The notes under the pieces were generated by a model. It worked only from the letters and a program-made list of their open reading frames with translations, searched no databases and was not told the DNA's origin. Source: Alphaproteobacteria bacterium (GTDB lineage: Bacteria > Pseudomonadota > Alphaproteobacteria > UBA8366 > Aestuariispiraceae). Taken from it: a stretch of DNA of 64,000 nucleotides. Positions 1 to 8,750 of the stretch are shown here, one piece after another (the stretch's first letter is position 1; each line of letters starts with the position of its first letter). The DNA is taken from assembly GCA_033344895.1 (NCBI GenBank), contig JAWPMN010000001.1, positions 3,418,001 to 3,482,000 of the forward strand. Reading direction: 5' to 3'. Position numbers and translations under genes: made by a program.

Positions 1-95
1 TCTCGGATGAGACGGAATGAAGGCGGTTGCCGGACCCAGGGAGTTCCGGCGGTGCAGAATGTTCGAATTCGGTTTGTGGTCAGTGGGGTAGAACG

Positions 96-461
96 ATGAA
101 ATCCTGCATTGTCGTCGACGATTCTCGGGTCATCCGCATGGTGGCACGAAAGATCCTCGAGGAACTTGGCTTCGAGGTCATTGAAGCGGAAGACGGCCAG
201 GAGGCGCTCGACGAATGCAAAAAGTCGATGCCCGATGGCGTTCTGCTGGACTGGAACATGCCTGTCATGGACGGTCTGACCTTCCTTAAGGAACTGCGGA
301 AGCTGCCCAGCGGCGGCGACCCGAAGGTCGTGTTCTGCACGACGGAAAACGACCTGAACCACATTCAGGAGGCGATTTCCGCGGGGGCGGACGAATACAT
401 CATGAAACCGTTCGACAGCGAGATTGTCTCGTCCAAATTCGCGCAGGTGGGGCTTCTTTGA
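96..461 (+). CDS. cheY: CheY-type single-domain response regulator
   Basis: A 121-residue receiver domain with no output domain. The acidic pair lies in VVDDSR (residues 5-10), the phospho-acceptor Asp in LLDWNMP, the conserved Thr/Ser region in FCTTEND and the Lys in MKPFD. In chemotaxis, CheA phosphorylates such proteins and they bind the flagellar switch. The start at 96 is preferred to an upstream in-frame start at 27 because the receiver fold begins directly there, with a GGGGTAG stretch just before. The stop abuts cheB at 462, so it is cotranscribed with cheB and cheR. CheY rather than another receiver is inferred from these neighbours. Confidence 0.93.
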   Translation: MKSCIVVDDSRVIRMVARKILEELGFEVIEAEDGQEALDECKKSMPDGVLLDWNMPVMDGLTFLKELRKLPSGGDPKVVFCTTENDLNHIQEAISAGADEYIMKPFDSEIVSSKFAQVGLL

Positions 462-1619
462 ATGAGCAGCCTGGGCGCATCGCAAGCAGCGGCGGGGGCC
501 AGTAACGCCGACCCGATCCGCGTCATGGTCGTGGATGACGCGCTTGTGATCCGGGGAATGCTGAGCCGCATGCTGGAGGAGGCGGGCGATATCAGCGTCG
601 TGGCCTCGGCCGGCGACGGGGAACGCGCCTTGGCCCAACTGAAGCGCAATCCGGTCGACGTCGTCGTTCTGGATATTGAGATGCCGCGTATGGACGGGAT
701 CGAGGCGTTGCCGAAGATCGTGTCCGAATACCCCAATATTCAGGTCGTGATGGCCTCGACCCTGACCAAACGCAATGCCGAGATCTCGCTCAAGGCAATG
801 GAGCTGGGCGCTGCGGACTATGTCACCAAGCCCGGTTCAACCGGCGAGCTGCGGTCCGCGGACGAGTTCAAGCGCGAACTGGTGGAGAAAGTCCGGTCAC
901 TGGGCAGGGCGGCACGGCGCCGTGCCGGACGAAATGCCCCGAAGCCGACGACATTCCGCGCGGATCCGGCAAAACCGACAACAGCGACGCTGACGCCCAA
1001 GGGGCGCGAAGTCGTCCTGCGGCCGCTGAAGCCTTTTCGACCGGAGGCGCTGGCCATCGGGAGTTCGACCGGCGGGCCACAGGCGCTGATGCGGGTTCTG
1101 AAGGATCTGGGCGAAGTGCGCCAGCCGATCTTCATCACGCAGCACATGCCGCCGACCTTCACAACGATCCTGGCGGAACATATCGGGCGCAGCACGGGGC
1201 GGAAGTGTGTCGAAGGGGTTTCCGGGATGGCCGTGGAAAGCGGCGGTATCTATCTTGCGCCGGGCGAACGTCATATGCTGATCCGGTCGTCAGGCGGCCG
1301 CACGGTTATCGAACTGACCGAAGACCCGCCGGAAAACTTCTGCCGGCCGGCGGTCGACCCGATGTTGCGCAGCCTGTCCACGGTCTATGGCGCAAAGCTG
1401 CTGGTGACGATTTTGACCGGCATGGGGTCAGACGGCGCAAAGGGTGGTAAAGTGTGCGTTGACGCCGGGGCTCAGGTTCTGGCACAGGACGAGGCGACGA
1501 GCGTCGTTTGGGGTATGCCGGGTGCGGCGGCCACTGCGGGAATATGCGGGGCGGTATTGCCGCTCGATAAGATCGGCCAGGAGATTCGTCGTTTCGCGGT
1601 CGACGGAGGACGGCCATGA
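462..1619 (+). CDS. cheB: chemotaxis protein-glutamate methylesterase/glutaminase CheB
   Basis: 385 residues in the classical two-domain layout. The N-terminal receiver (about 18-135) has D25/D26, phospho-acceptor D71 in LDIEMP and K123. A basic Pro/Thr-rich linker (about 148-192) leads to the methylesterase domain (about 195-380). The catalytic triad is visible: S202 in GSSTGGP, H228 in TQHMP and D324 in GMGSDG. The enzyme demethylates and deamidates glutamate/glutamine sites on chemoreceptors as feedback during adaptation. It starts right after the cheY stop and overlaps cheR by 4 bp (ATGA), indicating translational coupling. Confidence 0.97.
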   Translation: MSSLGASQAAAGASNADPIRVMVVDDALVIRGMLSRMLEEAGDISVVASAGDGERALAQLKRNPVDVVVLDIEMPRMDGIEALPKIVSEYPNIQVVMASTLTKRNAEISLKAMELGAADYVTKPGSTGELRSADEFKRELVEKVRSLGRAARRRAGRNAPKPTTFRADPAKPTTATLTPKGREVVLRPLKPFRPEALAIGSSTGGPQALMRVLKDLGEVRQPIFITQHMPPTFTTILAEHIGRSTGRKCVEGVSGMAVESGGIYLAPGERHMLIRSSGGRTVIELTEDPPENFCRPAVDPMLRSLSTVYGAKLLVTILTGMGSDGAKGGKVCVDAGAQVLAQDEATSVVWGMPGAAATAGICGAVLPLDKIGQEIRRFAVDGGRP

Positions 1620-2452
1620 AAATCGAAGATTTCGATATGCTGGCGACGCTGCTGAAGCAGCGTTCCGGTCTGGTGCTGACCAAGGACAAGGCGTATCTGC
1701 TGGAAACCCGCCTGATGCCGGTTGCGCGTAAGCACGGCATGAAGGATCTGGATCAGTTGTGCGACGCCGTCCGGCTTCGCAAGGACGCCAAGGTTATCGC
1801 CGATATCACCGAAGCGATGACGACGAACGAATCGCTGTTTTTCCGTGATACCAAGCCGTTCGATCAGTTCCGCAACGTCGTACTGCCGCAGTTGATGATC
1901 AACCGCGCATCGACGCGCAAGATCCGGATTTGGAGCGCCGCCTGTTCCAGCGGGCAGGAGCCCTATTCACTGGCCATGATCCTGAAGGAAGACCAGGCCA
2001 AGCTTCAGGGATGGCGTTTCGAGATTGTCGCCACCGATATCTCCGAAGAGATGCTGGCAAAGGCGCGGGCGGGGATCTACACGCAGTTCGAGGTTCAGCG
2101 CGGCCTGCCGATTCAGATGTTGGTGAAATACTTCAAGCAGAACGGCGACAAATGGCATATCGATGCCGGATTGCGCTCAATGATCGACTATCGTCCGTTC
2201 AACCTGCTGGAACATCCGCGTGGACTGGGCAATTTCGACGTCGTGTTCTGCCGCAACGTTCTGATCTATTTCGATCAGCCGACTAAAGCCAAGGTCCTGG
2301 GACAGGTATCGGACGTGCTGGCGAAAGACGGCGTGCTGTATCTCGGCGGCGCGGAAACGGTGCTGGGCGTCACCGACAAGTTCAAGCCGGTTCCCAATCT
2401 GCGCGGCATGTATCAGCATTCGGACGGTACGCCGGCGGTGAAGGTCGCCTGA
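1616..2452 (+). CDS. cheR: chemotaxis protein methyltransferase CheR
   Basis: 278 residues, normal for CheR. A helical N-terminal domain (about 1-70) is followed by NESLFFRD (71-78) and the SAM-binding motif WSAACSSGQEP near residue 106. An acidic ATDIS segment and CRNVLIYF, typical of CheR, follow. It methylates chemoreceptor glutamates with S-adenosylmethionine, opposing CheB. The start codon overlaps the cheB stop. No CheA, CheW or receptor gene is in the window; these may lie upstream of base 1. Confidence 0.97.
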   Translation: MKIEDFDMLATLLKQRSGLVLTKDKAYLLETRLMPVARKHGMKDLDQLCDAVRLRKDAKVIADITEAMTTNESLFFRDTKPFDQFRNVVLPQLMINRASTRKIRIWSAACSSGQEPYSLAMILKEDQAKLQGWRFEIVATDISEEMLAKARAGIYTQFEVQRGLPIQMLVKYFKQNGDKWHIDAGLRSMIDYRPFNLLEHPRGLGNFDVVFCRNVLIYFDQPTKAKVLGQVSDVLAKDGVLYLGGAETVLGVTDKFKPVPNLRGMYQHSDGTPAVKVA

Positions 2453-2465
2453 TTGCGGCGGCCGG

Positions 2466-3047
2466 TCAGCCCGGCCACTTCTCCATGAAACCGGTCGCAT
2501 CGGGGCGTGCCATGGGGCGCGGCGTCTCGGTCGGGGTCCCCAGATAGACAAATCCGACAAGCTTGTCCTTCGGCTGAAGGCCTAGACCGGCGCGTACCGT
2601 GTCGTCGAAGGCCGGCCACCCGGTCAGGAGGATCGCGCCCCAGCCCGCGGCAGGCGCGGCCAGAAGCAGGTTTTGTGTGGCACAGGCCGCGGCCACCAGC
2701 TGTTCCTCCACCGGAACCTTGGGGTGGTGTTCCATGATATCGACGCACACCGCGACGATCAGCGGTGAGCGCAACGGCTTCGATCGGATTGTCTCGATCG
2801 CTTCGGCATCTGCGGCCGGGTCGCGCTTTCGCAGGGCGGTTTCGAAGAGGTCCGACAGTTTGTGCCGATCATCGCCCCGTATGATCTTGAAACGCCATGG
2901 CCGGATGGCGCCGTGGTCGGGGGCACTCATGCATGCCTGCAGCAGTTCCGCCAGTTCCTCGTCATTCGGTGCCGGGTCGTCCAGCAGGTTCGCCTTCACA
3001 GAGCGGCGTTCCGCGATATGCGAGAGTATGGCTTCCCTGTTGCTCAT
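2466..3047 (-). CDS. nitroreductase-family flavoprotein (YdjA-like)
   Basis: 193 residues of the FMN-dependent nitroreductase fold. RRSVKANLLDD (14-24) is the FMN phosphate-binding Arg/Ser region. SAPDHGAIRPWRF is the second signature and resembles E. coli YdjA. The central part, with CATQNLLLAAPAAGWGAI, is the usual dimer-interface/FMN helix. The substrate cannot be deduced. It is the last gene of a minus-strand run (GNAT, rhomboid and a second nitroreductase upstream), 66 bp after its upstream neighbour. Its stop faces the cheR stop across 13 bp. Confidence 0.88.
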   Translation of the reverse strand: MSNREAILSHIAERRSVKANLLDDPAPNDEELAELLQACMSAPDHGAIRPWRFKIIRGDDRHKLSDLFETALRKRDPAADAEAIETIRSKPLRSPLIVAVCVDIMEHHPKVPVEEQLVAAACATQNLLLAAPAAGWGAILLTGWPAFDDTVRAGLGLQPKDKLVGFVYLGTPTETPRPMARPDATGFMEKWPG

Positions 3048-3113
3048 TCAGTATCTCCAATTAAGAATGATTCGCAATTTTCAATGTGGCCTGCCCGCTG
3101 CGGGATTCAAGGT

Positions 3114-3932
3114 TCAGGACAGATCGAAACGCTTTCCACGAACAAATTGTCCGAAATCGGCGCGTTCGGGAACCGCATATTGGCGGGCTTTGTCCTCGGA
3201 CCAGGTGTAGGGCTCCGTCGTGCCGAACTTCTCCGCCAACCGTTGCTGGGCGAAGGGGTGCGTTTCGTTGCGGCGGCGGTCATAGGCATCCACCGCATGA
3301 CGGATCCCGTCTTCATTGAACCGGTCGCGGTGCACTGTGTGGCTCAGCGGAAGGCGTGGGCTGATTGGCGGCTTCACCGCAGGGCGACCCAGGGCCAGAC
3401 CGCAGATCGGAAAGACATGGTCGGGCAGGCCGGTGCGCTCCGAGATGATGGCGGCATGGTTGCGGACAGCGCTGACAGGGCAGCAGCCATATCCCAGACG
3501 TTCGGCGGCAAGGGTGAAAGCCGTCAGCGCGACCGCGGCATCGACCGACGCGTTGAAGAAGGCGTCGAGATGATCGTTGGCGAAGTCCCTGCCACGCCAG
3601 TCGTGGACCTGGCGCTGGCGACGGTTGTTGGCCAGGAACAGAAGGAAATGCGGCGCCGTGGCGATCCAGGGCATATCGGGAAACAGCCCGTCCATCCAGT
3701 TTCGCAGATCGGCGCTCTCGACCAGCAGGATATCGCGCTGCTGAAGGTCGCTCTTCGTCGGTGCTGACAGGGCGGCGGCCGCCAGAGTCTGCAGGACCTC
3801 ATCCGGAATTCGTTCAGACGTAAAGGCACGACACGACCCGCGTGTCAGCATATCGGCCAGGACCTCCGATGCATCATTCGCCTGTGGTCCGTCGCCGTAT
3901 CGCGCACGGATGGGGTTCTCCGCGTCAGTCAT
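3114..3932 (-). CDS. nitroreductase-family oxidoreductase, NfsA-like size
   Basis: 272 residues. The RGSCRAFTSERIPDE segment binds flavin phosphate and LSAPTKSDLQQRDIL is the family's second motif. The long C-terminal extension (about 190-272, ending near RADFGQFVRGKRFDLS) resembles NADPH-dependent NfsA/Frp-type enzymes more than the short YdjA group. NAD(P)H:flavin or nitro/quinone reduction is the family role; the actual substrate is unknown. The first codons overlap the end of the rhomboid gene by 8 bp. The other nitroreductase here has only distant similarity, so this is not a recent tandem duplication. Confidence 0.87.
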   Translation of the reverse strand: MTDAENPIRARYGDGPQANDASEVLADMLTRGSCRAFTSERIPDEVLQTLAAAALSAPTKSDLQQRDILLVESADLRNWMDGLFPDMPWIATAPHFLLFLANNRRQRQVHDWRGRDFANDHLDAFFNASVDAAVALTAFTLAAERLGYGCCPVSAVRNHAAIISERTGLPDHVFPICGLALGRPAVKPPISPRLPLSHTVHRDRFNEDGIRHAVDAYDRRRNETHPFAQQRLAEKFGTTEPYTWSEDKARQYAVPERADFGQFVRGKRFDLS

Positions 3933-4620
3933 TGGCCGCCTGTCGTCGATTGGTGGATTTGTGCCAGGGCAGGATCAGCGACATCAGGAAGCCTGTCACG
4001 AAGCCGCCGATATGGCTTTCGCCGGAAACCGACATGCCGCCCGGGCCCGGCAGGAAGGACAGCACGAGGTTGATCCCGAAAAAGGCGGCGATGAAGATCG
4101 TGCCGGCGCGCCGGTTGTTGAAAGGATGCGGCACGGCTTCATTGCCGCGACGCAGGTAGACCATGCGGGACAATGCGCCGACCAGGGCGGATACCGCGCC
4201 CGAGGCACCGACAAGATAGATATCCTGTCCGCCATAGATCATGAGGACGGCAAGGGCCCCGCCGATGGCGCCCAGCGCATAGAGCGCGAGGAATGTCCCG
4301 ACGGGTACCTGGCGCGCGATCGGTGTGCCGAAGGCCAGCAGAAAGGCGCTGTTGACCAGCACATGCATCCAGCCGCCATGCATCAGGGCATAACCGACCC
4401 AGCGGATGCCGATGGTGAAGGGATACTCGTCAAAAAAGACAAGATCGGCCGGGTTGAAGACGAGATAGCGCAGGATCGCATCGATCCAGCTGGCCGGCCC
4501 GATCTGGACGAACAGGAAGGCGAGAAGCGTGATGCCGATCGTCCACAGGACGACCTTTGGCGCATTGAACATCGGGCGGGCGGGCGGTCGTTGAGAACCG
4601 AAGGGGGATGGATCCGTCAT
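3925..4620 (-). CDS. rhomboid-family intramembrane serine protease
   Basis: 231 residues with about six hydrophobic segments. Catalytic features are visible: S140 in VGASGAVSAL (GxSG), H203 in SHIGGFVTG, and H86/N90 in MHVLVN, equivalent to the oxyanion-side His and Asn of GlpG. It should cleave transmembrane substrates within the inner membrane; no substrate can be named. The start at 4620 (MTDPSPFG) is chosen because the upstream in-frame extension to 4707 lies inside the neighbouring acetyltransferase gene. It sits in an apparent operon, 4 bp after the GNAT stop and overlapping the nitroreductase start. Confidence 0.9.
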   Translation of the reverse strand: MTDPSPFGSQRPPARPMFNAPKVVLWTIGITLLAFLFVQIGPASWIDAILRYLVFNPADLVFFDEYPFTIGIRWVGYALMHGGWMHVLVNSAFLLAFGTPIARQVPVGTFLALYALGAIGGALAVLMIYGGQDIYLVGASGAVSALVGALSRMVYLRRGNEAVPHPFNNRRAGTIFIAAFFGINLVLSFLPGPGGMSVSGESHIGGFVTGFLMSLILPWHKSTNRRQAAND

Positions 4621-4624
4621 GCCG

Positions 4625-5104
4625 CTATAACTGGGCTTCCCGGGCCAGACTGTCCAGATTTCCGTCACGCAATTCGTAAACCAGCGCTTCCGGCGACAGG
4701 GCGGCACCGATCCGGTCGTAGAGGTTTCGTGCCGGATTGTCCCGATAGACGGCCAACCCGACGCAACGCTGCCCCTTCGCTTTCGCGTCTGCCGCCACCC
4801 TGGCCAGCATACGGCGGCCCAGGCCGCCGCCCCGGTGTGCCGGATCGATGTAGAGGTCCAGAAGCCATGTCGCCATGGTGCCCGTATCCGTGTCGAAGAA
4901 TTTCTGGCACAGGGCGTAACCGACCGCCGTCCTCTCCGATTCGGCCAGATATCCGAACATGAACGGATCGTCTCCTGCCATCAGCGGCGCAATCGCACTG
5001 CCGGAGAAAGCAGGTTCCTCGACACCGAAGTGACGGTTCAATGCATGCGCCTGTTCGGCCAGCGTTTCCGAATCGGACTGACCGGCACGGCGTATCGCAA
5101 TCAT
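4625..5104 (-). CDS. GNAT-family N-acetyltransferase
   Basis: 159 residues covering one GNAT domain. The acetyl-CoA pyrophosphate-binding motif is GGGLGRRMLARV (family Q/RxxGxG/A), preceded by the strand LLDLYIDPAHR. The closing NPARNLYDRIGA is the common motif-B end. The acceptor may be an amino acid, polyamine or protein and is not inferable. It begins 1 bp after the stop of the CoA-transferase gene and is followed 4 bp later by the rhomboid gene, so it is almost certainly cotranscribed. Confidence 0.88.
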   Translation of the reverse strand: MIAIRRAGQSDSETLAEQAHALNRHFGVEEPAFSGSAIAPLMAGDDPFMFGYLAESERTAVGYALCQKFFDTDTGTMATWLLDLYIDPAHRGGGLGRRMLARVAADAKAKGQRCVGLAVYRDNPARNLYDRIGAALSPEALVYELRDGNLDSLAREAQL

Positions 5105-5105
5105 G

Positions 5106-7031
5106 TCATCCCCCTATGCCGCGATGTGCTTCGGCTTCGGATTCGTAAATGTGGGGCGCCAGTCCGCGGCGGGACAACATTTCCCCCAGTTTCAGACGCA
5201 GGAAAGCCGATGTCGTATAGCGGGATACGTCCGTGTAGTAGGTGTCGACCACATCGGAGACCATCGCGGCATAGGCATCCGACACGGTCTCGTCCAAGGT
5301 GAAACTGTCATAATTGACGACGGCCTTCACCTTGTGCCCCAAGGGCTCGCAGGTGCGCGCAACGGCCTGCCGTATGGCGTCGACATCCTTCGCGCTGCGT
5401 ACGGTCAAACCCTCGAAATTCAGGAAGAGAGTATCCCTGTCCGGCCGGAAGGTGACGCGATCCCTCAGGGGGATTTTCGTCAGATCGTCGACCAGCCCCA
5501 TCGGCGCTTCGTCGAAGATCCGCCCGTCCATCGGGATGGGGCCGTCGATCTGCGGCATGAAATCCATCTGGGCCAGAATGTCCCGCTCCAGGTCCATTCC
5601 AGGTGCGATTTCGGTCAGCACCAGTCCCGTTTCGTCCAGTCTGAAGACACAGCGTTCCGTCACGTAAAGAATGGGGCGGCCGAAAGCAGCGGCCCGGCTA
5701 CCGGAGAAGGTGATCTGCTCGACTTCGGGAAGAAACTTCCGGGCCTTGCCTTCCGTTTCGATCCGCAACCCGCCGTCGGCGAGGCGGACCGAAAGGCCGC
5801 CTGCGGTAAAGGACCCCGCGAAGACGACCTTCTTGGCATTCTGCGAAATATTGATGAAGCCCCCGGCCCCGGCCAGTCGCGGACCGAAGCGGCTGACATT
5901 CACATTGCCAGCCCGGTCGGCTTGGGCGAGCCCCAGACAGGCCAGGTCGAGCCCGCCCCCGTCATAGAAGTCGAACTGCTGATTCTGGTCCAGGATGGTA
6001 TCCGCGTTGACCGTGGCCCCAAAATCCAGCCCGGATGCCGGAATGCCGCCGATGGCGCCGGATTCGGCGGTCAGGGTCACATAACGCAGGATCTTTTCTT
6101 CGGCGGCGACGCGGGCCACCCCCTCGGGCATGCCGATACCCAGATTGACGATTCCGTTCATCGGCAGTTCGAAGGCACAACGCCGCGCGATGATCTTGCG
6201 CTCGTCTAGGGGCATGCTTTCCAGACCGACCATCGGGGCACGGATTTCCTGCGCAAATGCCGGGGAGAAGGCTGTTGCATAGGTCTGACGATGCAGGTCG
6301 CCCTCGGCAACCACGACACAGTCGACCAAATTGCCTGGAATCCGGACCTGGCGCGGCGGCAGCGATCCACTTTCGGCAATTCTTTCGACCTGCGCCAGAA
6401 CAAAGCCGCCGGAATTCTTCGCCGCCATCGCCATGGCGAGATTGTCCAGCGTCAGGGCTTCTCGCTCCATCGTGATGTTGCCGGCTGCATCCGCCGTGGT
6501 GCCACGGATCAGGGCAATCTGGATCGGGTGGGTGCGATAAAACAGGAATTCCTCTTCGCCGCGCTGTTCCAGGGTGACGATGTCCTCGGTCGTGGCGGCG
6601 TTGATCTTGCCGCCATCCTGGCGCGGATCGACAAAGGTCCCCAGGCCGACTCGTGAGAAGGAGCCGGGCCGTCCCGCGGCGATATCGCGGTACATGTTGG
6701 AAATGGCGCCCTGCGGCAGATTGTAGGCCTCGATCTCTCCGGCGACGGCGCGCGCGGCCAGTTTCGGAATCAGACCCCAATGCCCACCGATGGCCCGGCG
6801 CACCAGCCCTGGAGCTGCCAGTCGGTTGAGCCCCTGATCCTTGCCGTCGCCCTGACCGGCCGCAAATATCAGTGTCAGATCGGCCGGCGCGCCGCTCTCC
6901 TCGAACCGTCTTGCCAATGCCTGTAGCAGTGCATCGGGCGTACCGGCGCCGACAAATCCGGAATTGGCGATGGTGTCCCCACTGCGAATGATCGCAACGG
7001 CCTCGTCCGCCGATACGATTTTGTTTTTCAT
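5106..7031 (-). CDS. acyl-CoA:acetate/3-ketoacid CoA-transferase (YdiF/Pct-like)
   Basis: 641 residues, alpha and beta halves fused. The first half opens with IVSADEAVAIIRSGDTIANSG and the GAGTPDALL region. The second half has NLGIGMPEGV and the catalytic glutamate E323 in TAESGAIGG, which in this family forms the glutamyl-CoA thioester. Family I enzymes such as YdiF and propionate CoA-transferase are about 520-530 residues. This one has roughly 110 extra C-terminal residues (about 530-641) that I do not assign to a domain. The start at 7031 (MKNKIVS) follows a GGGGAGAAAAT Shine-Dalgarno region. It is divergent from the acyl-CoA ligase gene at 7174. Confidence 0.92.
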   Translation of the reverse strand: MKNKIVSADEAVAIIRSGDTIANSGFVGAGTPDALLQALARRFEESGAPADLTLIFAAGQGDGKDQGLNRLAAPGLVRRAIGGHWGLIPKLAARAVAGEIEAYNLPQGAISNMYRDIAAGRPGSFSRVGLGTFVDPRQDGGKINAATTEDIVTLEQRGEEEFLFYRTHPIQIALIRGTTADAAGNITMEREALTLDNLAMAMAAKNSGGFVLAQVERIAESGSLPPRQVRIPGNLVDCVVVAEGDLHRQTYATAFSPAFAQEIRAPMVGLESMPLDERKIIARRCAFELPMNGIVNLGIGMPEGVARVAAEEKILRYVTLTAESGAIGGIPASGLDFGATVNADTILDQNQQFDFYDGGGLDLACLGLAQADRAGNVNVSRFGPRLAGAGGFINISQNAKKVVFAGSFTAGGLSVRLADGGLRIETEGKARKFLPEVEQITFSGSRAAAFGRPILYVTERCVFRLDETGLVLTEIAPGMDLERDILAQMDFMPQIDGPIPMDGRIFDEAPMGLVDDLTKIPLRDRVTFRPDRDTLFLNFEGLTVRSAKDVDAIRQAVARTCEPLGHKVKAVVNYDSFTLDETVSDAYAAMVSDVVDTYYTDVSRYTTSAFLRLKLGEMLSRRGLAPHIYESEAEAHRGIGG

Positions 7032-7173
7032 CGCGATTTTCTCCCCCGTTTCGGCGGATACTATCCGAGCGTGTCCGTCGCCAAAAGGGGATAGCGTCCT
7101 CCGGCGCGACTTGGCAGAGCCTGCGGAGACGATACAGTCTGCGGCAAAAGATGCGTGTTCAGGGGAGCAGATG

Positions 7174-8688
7174 ATGAATCTTGCAATCTGGCTGGAACGG
7201 TCGGCGAAGGCTTTCAGCGATCTGCCATCCATAGGGGTTGGCAGCCACACCGTTCGAACCTTTCGGCAAAGTGCGGAGCGGGTCGCCCGTCTGGCAGGTG
7301 GATTGCGTCACGGTCTGGGCCTGAAGGCCGGGGACAATGTCGCCGTCTTTGCCAAGAACGGGCCGGATTACGCCGAAACGCTGTATGCGATCTGGTGGGC
7401 CGGACTGGGCGCAGTGCCGATCAACGGCAAGCTGCATGAGAGCGAGGTCGCCTATATTCTGGAGAATTCGCAGGCGCGCGCGGTTTTCGTTTCCGCCGAT
7501 CTGGCTGAAACGGCGGCGCCTGGCCTGCCGGATCGGGCACCGATGGTGCTGCTGGGCGGGGCGGATCACGACAGGCTGCTAGCCGCCGAAAGCCTGTCCC
7601 TGTGTCCGGCGGAGGCCGATGATCTGGCCTGGTTGTTCTATACGTCCGGCACGACGGGGCGCCCGAAAGGGGCCATGCTGACCCACCGCAATCTTGCGGC
7701 AATGACCTGGGCATACTTCGCATCCATCGACCGGCTGGAACCGGGGGGGGCGATCCTGCATGCCGCGCCCATGAGCCATGGGTCGGGCCTGTACATCCTG
7801 CCGCATCTGGCCCGTGGTTGCTGTCAGGTGACGCCGGAAAGCGGCGGGTTCGATGCCGCGGAGATATTCGAGACCATCGCGCATTGGCCCGGTACGTCGA
7901 TGTTCGCCGCGCCGACCATGGTCAATCGTCTGACCCGCCATGGCGGTCCGGCCCCGACCGAAAATCTGCGCTCCCTGATTTATGGCGGCGGACCGATGTA
8001 TGTGGAGGATGCCCAGGCTGCCCTGGCGCGGCTGGGACCGCATCTGGTTCAGATCTACGGTCAGGGCGAAAGTCCGATGACCATCACCTGTCTGGAGAAG
8101 CAGTCCATCGCCGATACCGGGCAGACACGCTATCTGGAGCGACTGGGGTCCGTCGGGCAGCCGTTTGCAAATGTCGAGGTGCGGGTCGCCGATGCGGACG
8201 ACAATCCCGTTCCCGTCGGAGAGGCCGGTGAAATCCTGGTTCGCGGCGACAGCGTGATGAAAGGCTATTGGAACAATCCGGAGGCCACGGCAGATACGCT
8301 GCGCGGTGGCTGGCTGCATACCGGGGATGTCGGGCGGTTCGATGCTGACGGTTATCTGACCCTGATGGACCGGTCGAAGGACCTGGTGATTTCCGGCGGT
8401 ACCAACATCTATCCGCGGGAAATCGAGGAGGTACTGCTGGAACATCCGCGCGTCGAGGAGGTCTCGGTAATCGGGCGCCGCGATCCGGAATGGGGAGAGG
8501 TCGTTGTCGCCTATGTGGTCGGTGCAGCGGAACCCGCGGAACTGGACGCGCTGTGCCTTGAAAAGATTGCGCGCTTCAAGCGGCCGAAGGACTATGTCTT
8601 TGTCGATAGCCTGCCGAAGAACAATTACGGCAAGGTGTTGAAGACTGCGTTGCGGGACTTGGACGGCTCCAGATCGGTGGGACACTGA
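7174..8688 (+). CDS. AMP-forming acyl-CoA synthetase
   Basis: 504 residues of the ANL superfamily. The P-loop-like motif YTSGTTGRPKGAM lies near residue 155. YGQGESP (A5), GWLHTGDVGRFDADGY (A7), DRSKDLVISGG (A8) and the A10 lysine in PKNNYGKVLK are all present. It activates a carboxylic acid to the acyl-adenylate and then the CoA thioester; chain-length preference cannot be read. An AGGGGAG ribosome site at 7161-7167 is best spaced for ATG 7174, with ATG 7171 the alternative. Divergence from the CoA-transferase gene suggests a shared role in carboxylic-acid activation; this is inference. Confidence 0.92.
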   Translation: MNLAIWLERSAKAFSDLPSIGVGSHTVRTFRQSAERVARLAGGLRHGLGLKAGDNVAVFAKNGPDYAETLYAIWWAGLGAVPINGKLHESEVAYILENSQARAVFVSADLAETAAPGLPDRAPMVLLGGADHDRLLAAESLSLCPAEADDLAWLFYTSGTTGRPKGAMLTHRNLAAMTWAYFASIDRLEPGGAILHAAPMSHGSGLYILPHLARGCCQVTPESGGFDAAEIFETIAHWPGTSMFAAPTMVNRLTRHGGPAPTENLRSLIYGGGPMYVEDAQAALARLGPHLVQIYGQGESPMTITCLEKQSIADTGQTRYLERLGSVGQPFANVEVRVADADDNPVPVGEAGEILVRGDSVMKGYWNNPEATADTLRGGWLHTGDVGRFDADGYLTLMDRSKDLVISGGTNIYPREIEEVLLEHPRVEEVSVIGRRDPEWGEVVVAYVVGAAEPAELDALCLEKIARFKRPKDYVFVDSLPKNNYGKVLKTALRDLDGSRSVGH

Positions 8689-8691
8689 TCC

Positions 8692-8709
8692 ATGTCATTG
8701 GCCCGTCAC
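8692..8709 (+). promoter_or_regulatory. Pho-box-like PhoB site upstream of ppk2
   Basis: Two heptamers, ATGTCAT and CCGTCAC, are separated by 4 bp (11-bp period). They match 12 of 14 positions of the PhoB consensus CTGTCAT-N4-CTGTCAY. A CAGAAT hexamer at 8720-8725 lies 10 bp downstream, where the -10 of a Pho-box promoter is expected, and the ppk2 start is at 8751. The motif begins 4 bp after the stop of the preceding ligase gene. Regulation is inferred from sequence only. Confidence 0.5.
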
Positions 8710-8750
8710 GGCCTTTCGCCAGAATGGCGGATATTGAACAGGAGGCGGAC

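Noticed and set aside
2466-3932. Tandem duplication of nitroreductase genes
   Set aside because: The two proteins differ in length, motifs and C-terminal extension; a shared fold without recent duplication.
3910-4962. A 350-codon plus-strand open frame opposite rhomboid and GNAT genes
   Set aside because: Antisense shadow; the minus-strand genes have clear motifs.
5103-6209. A 368-codon plus-strand frame opposite the CoA-transferase gene
   Set aside because: Antisense shadow of a gene with intact catalytic residues.
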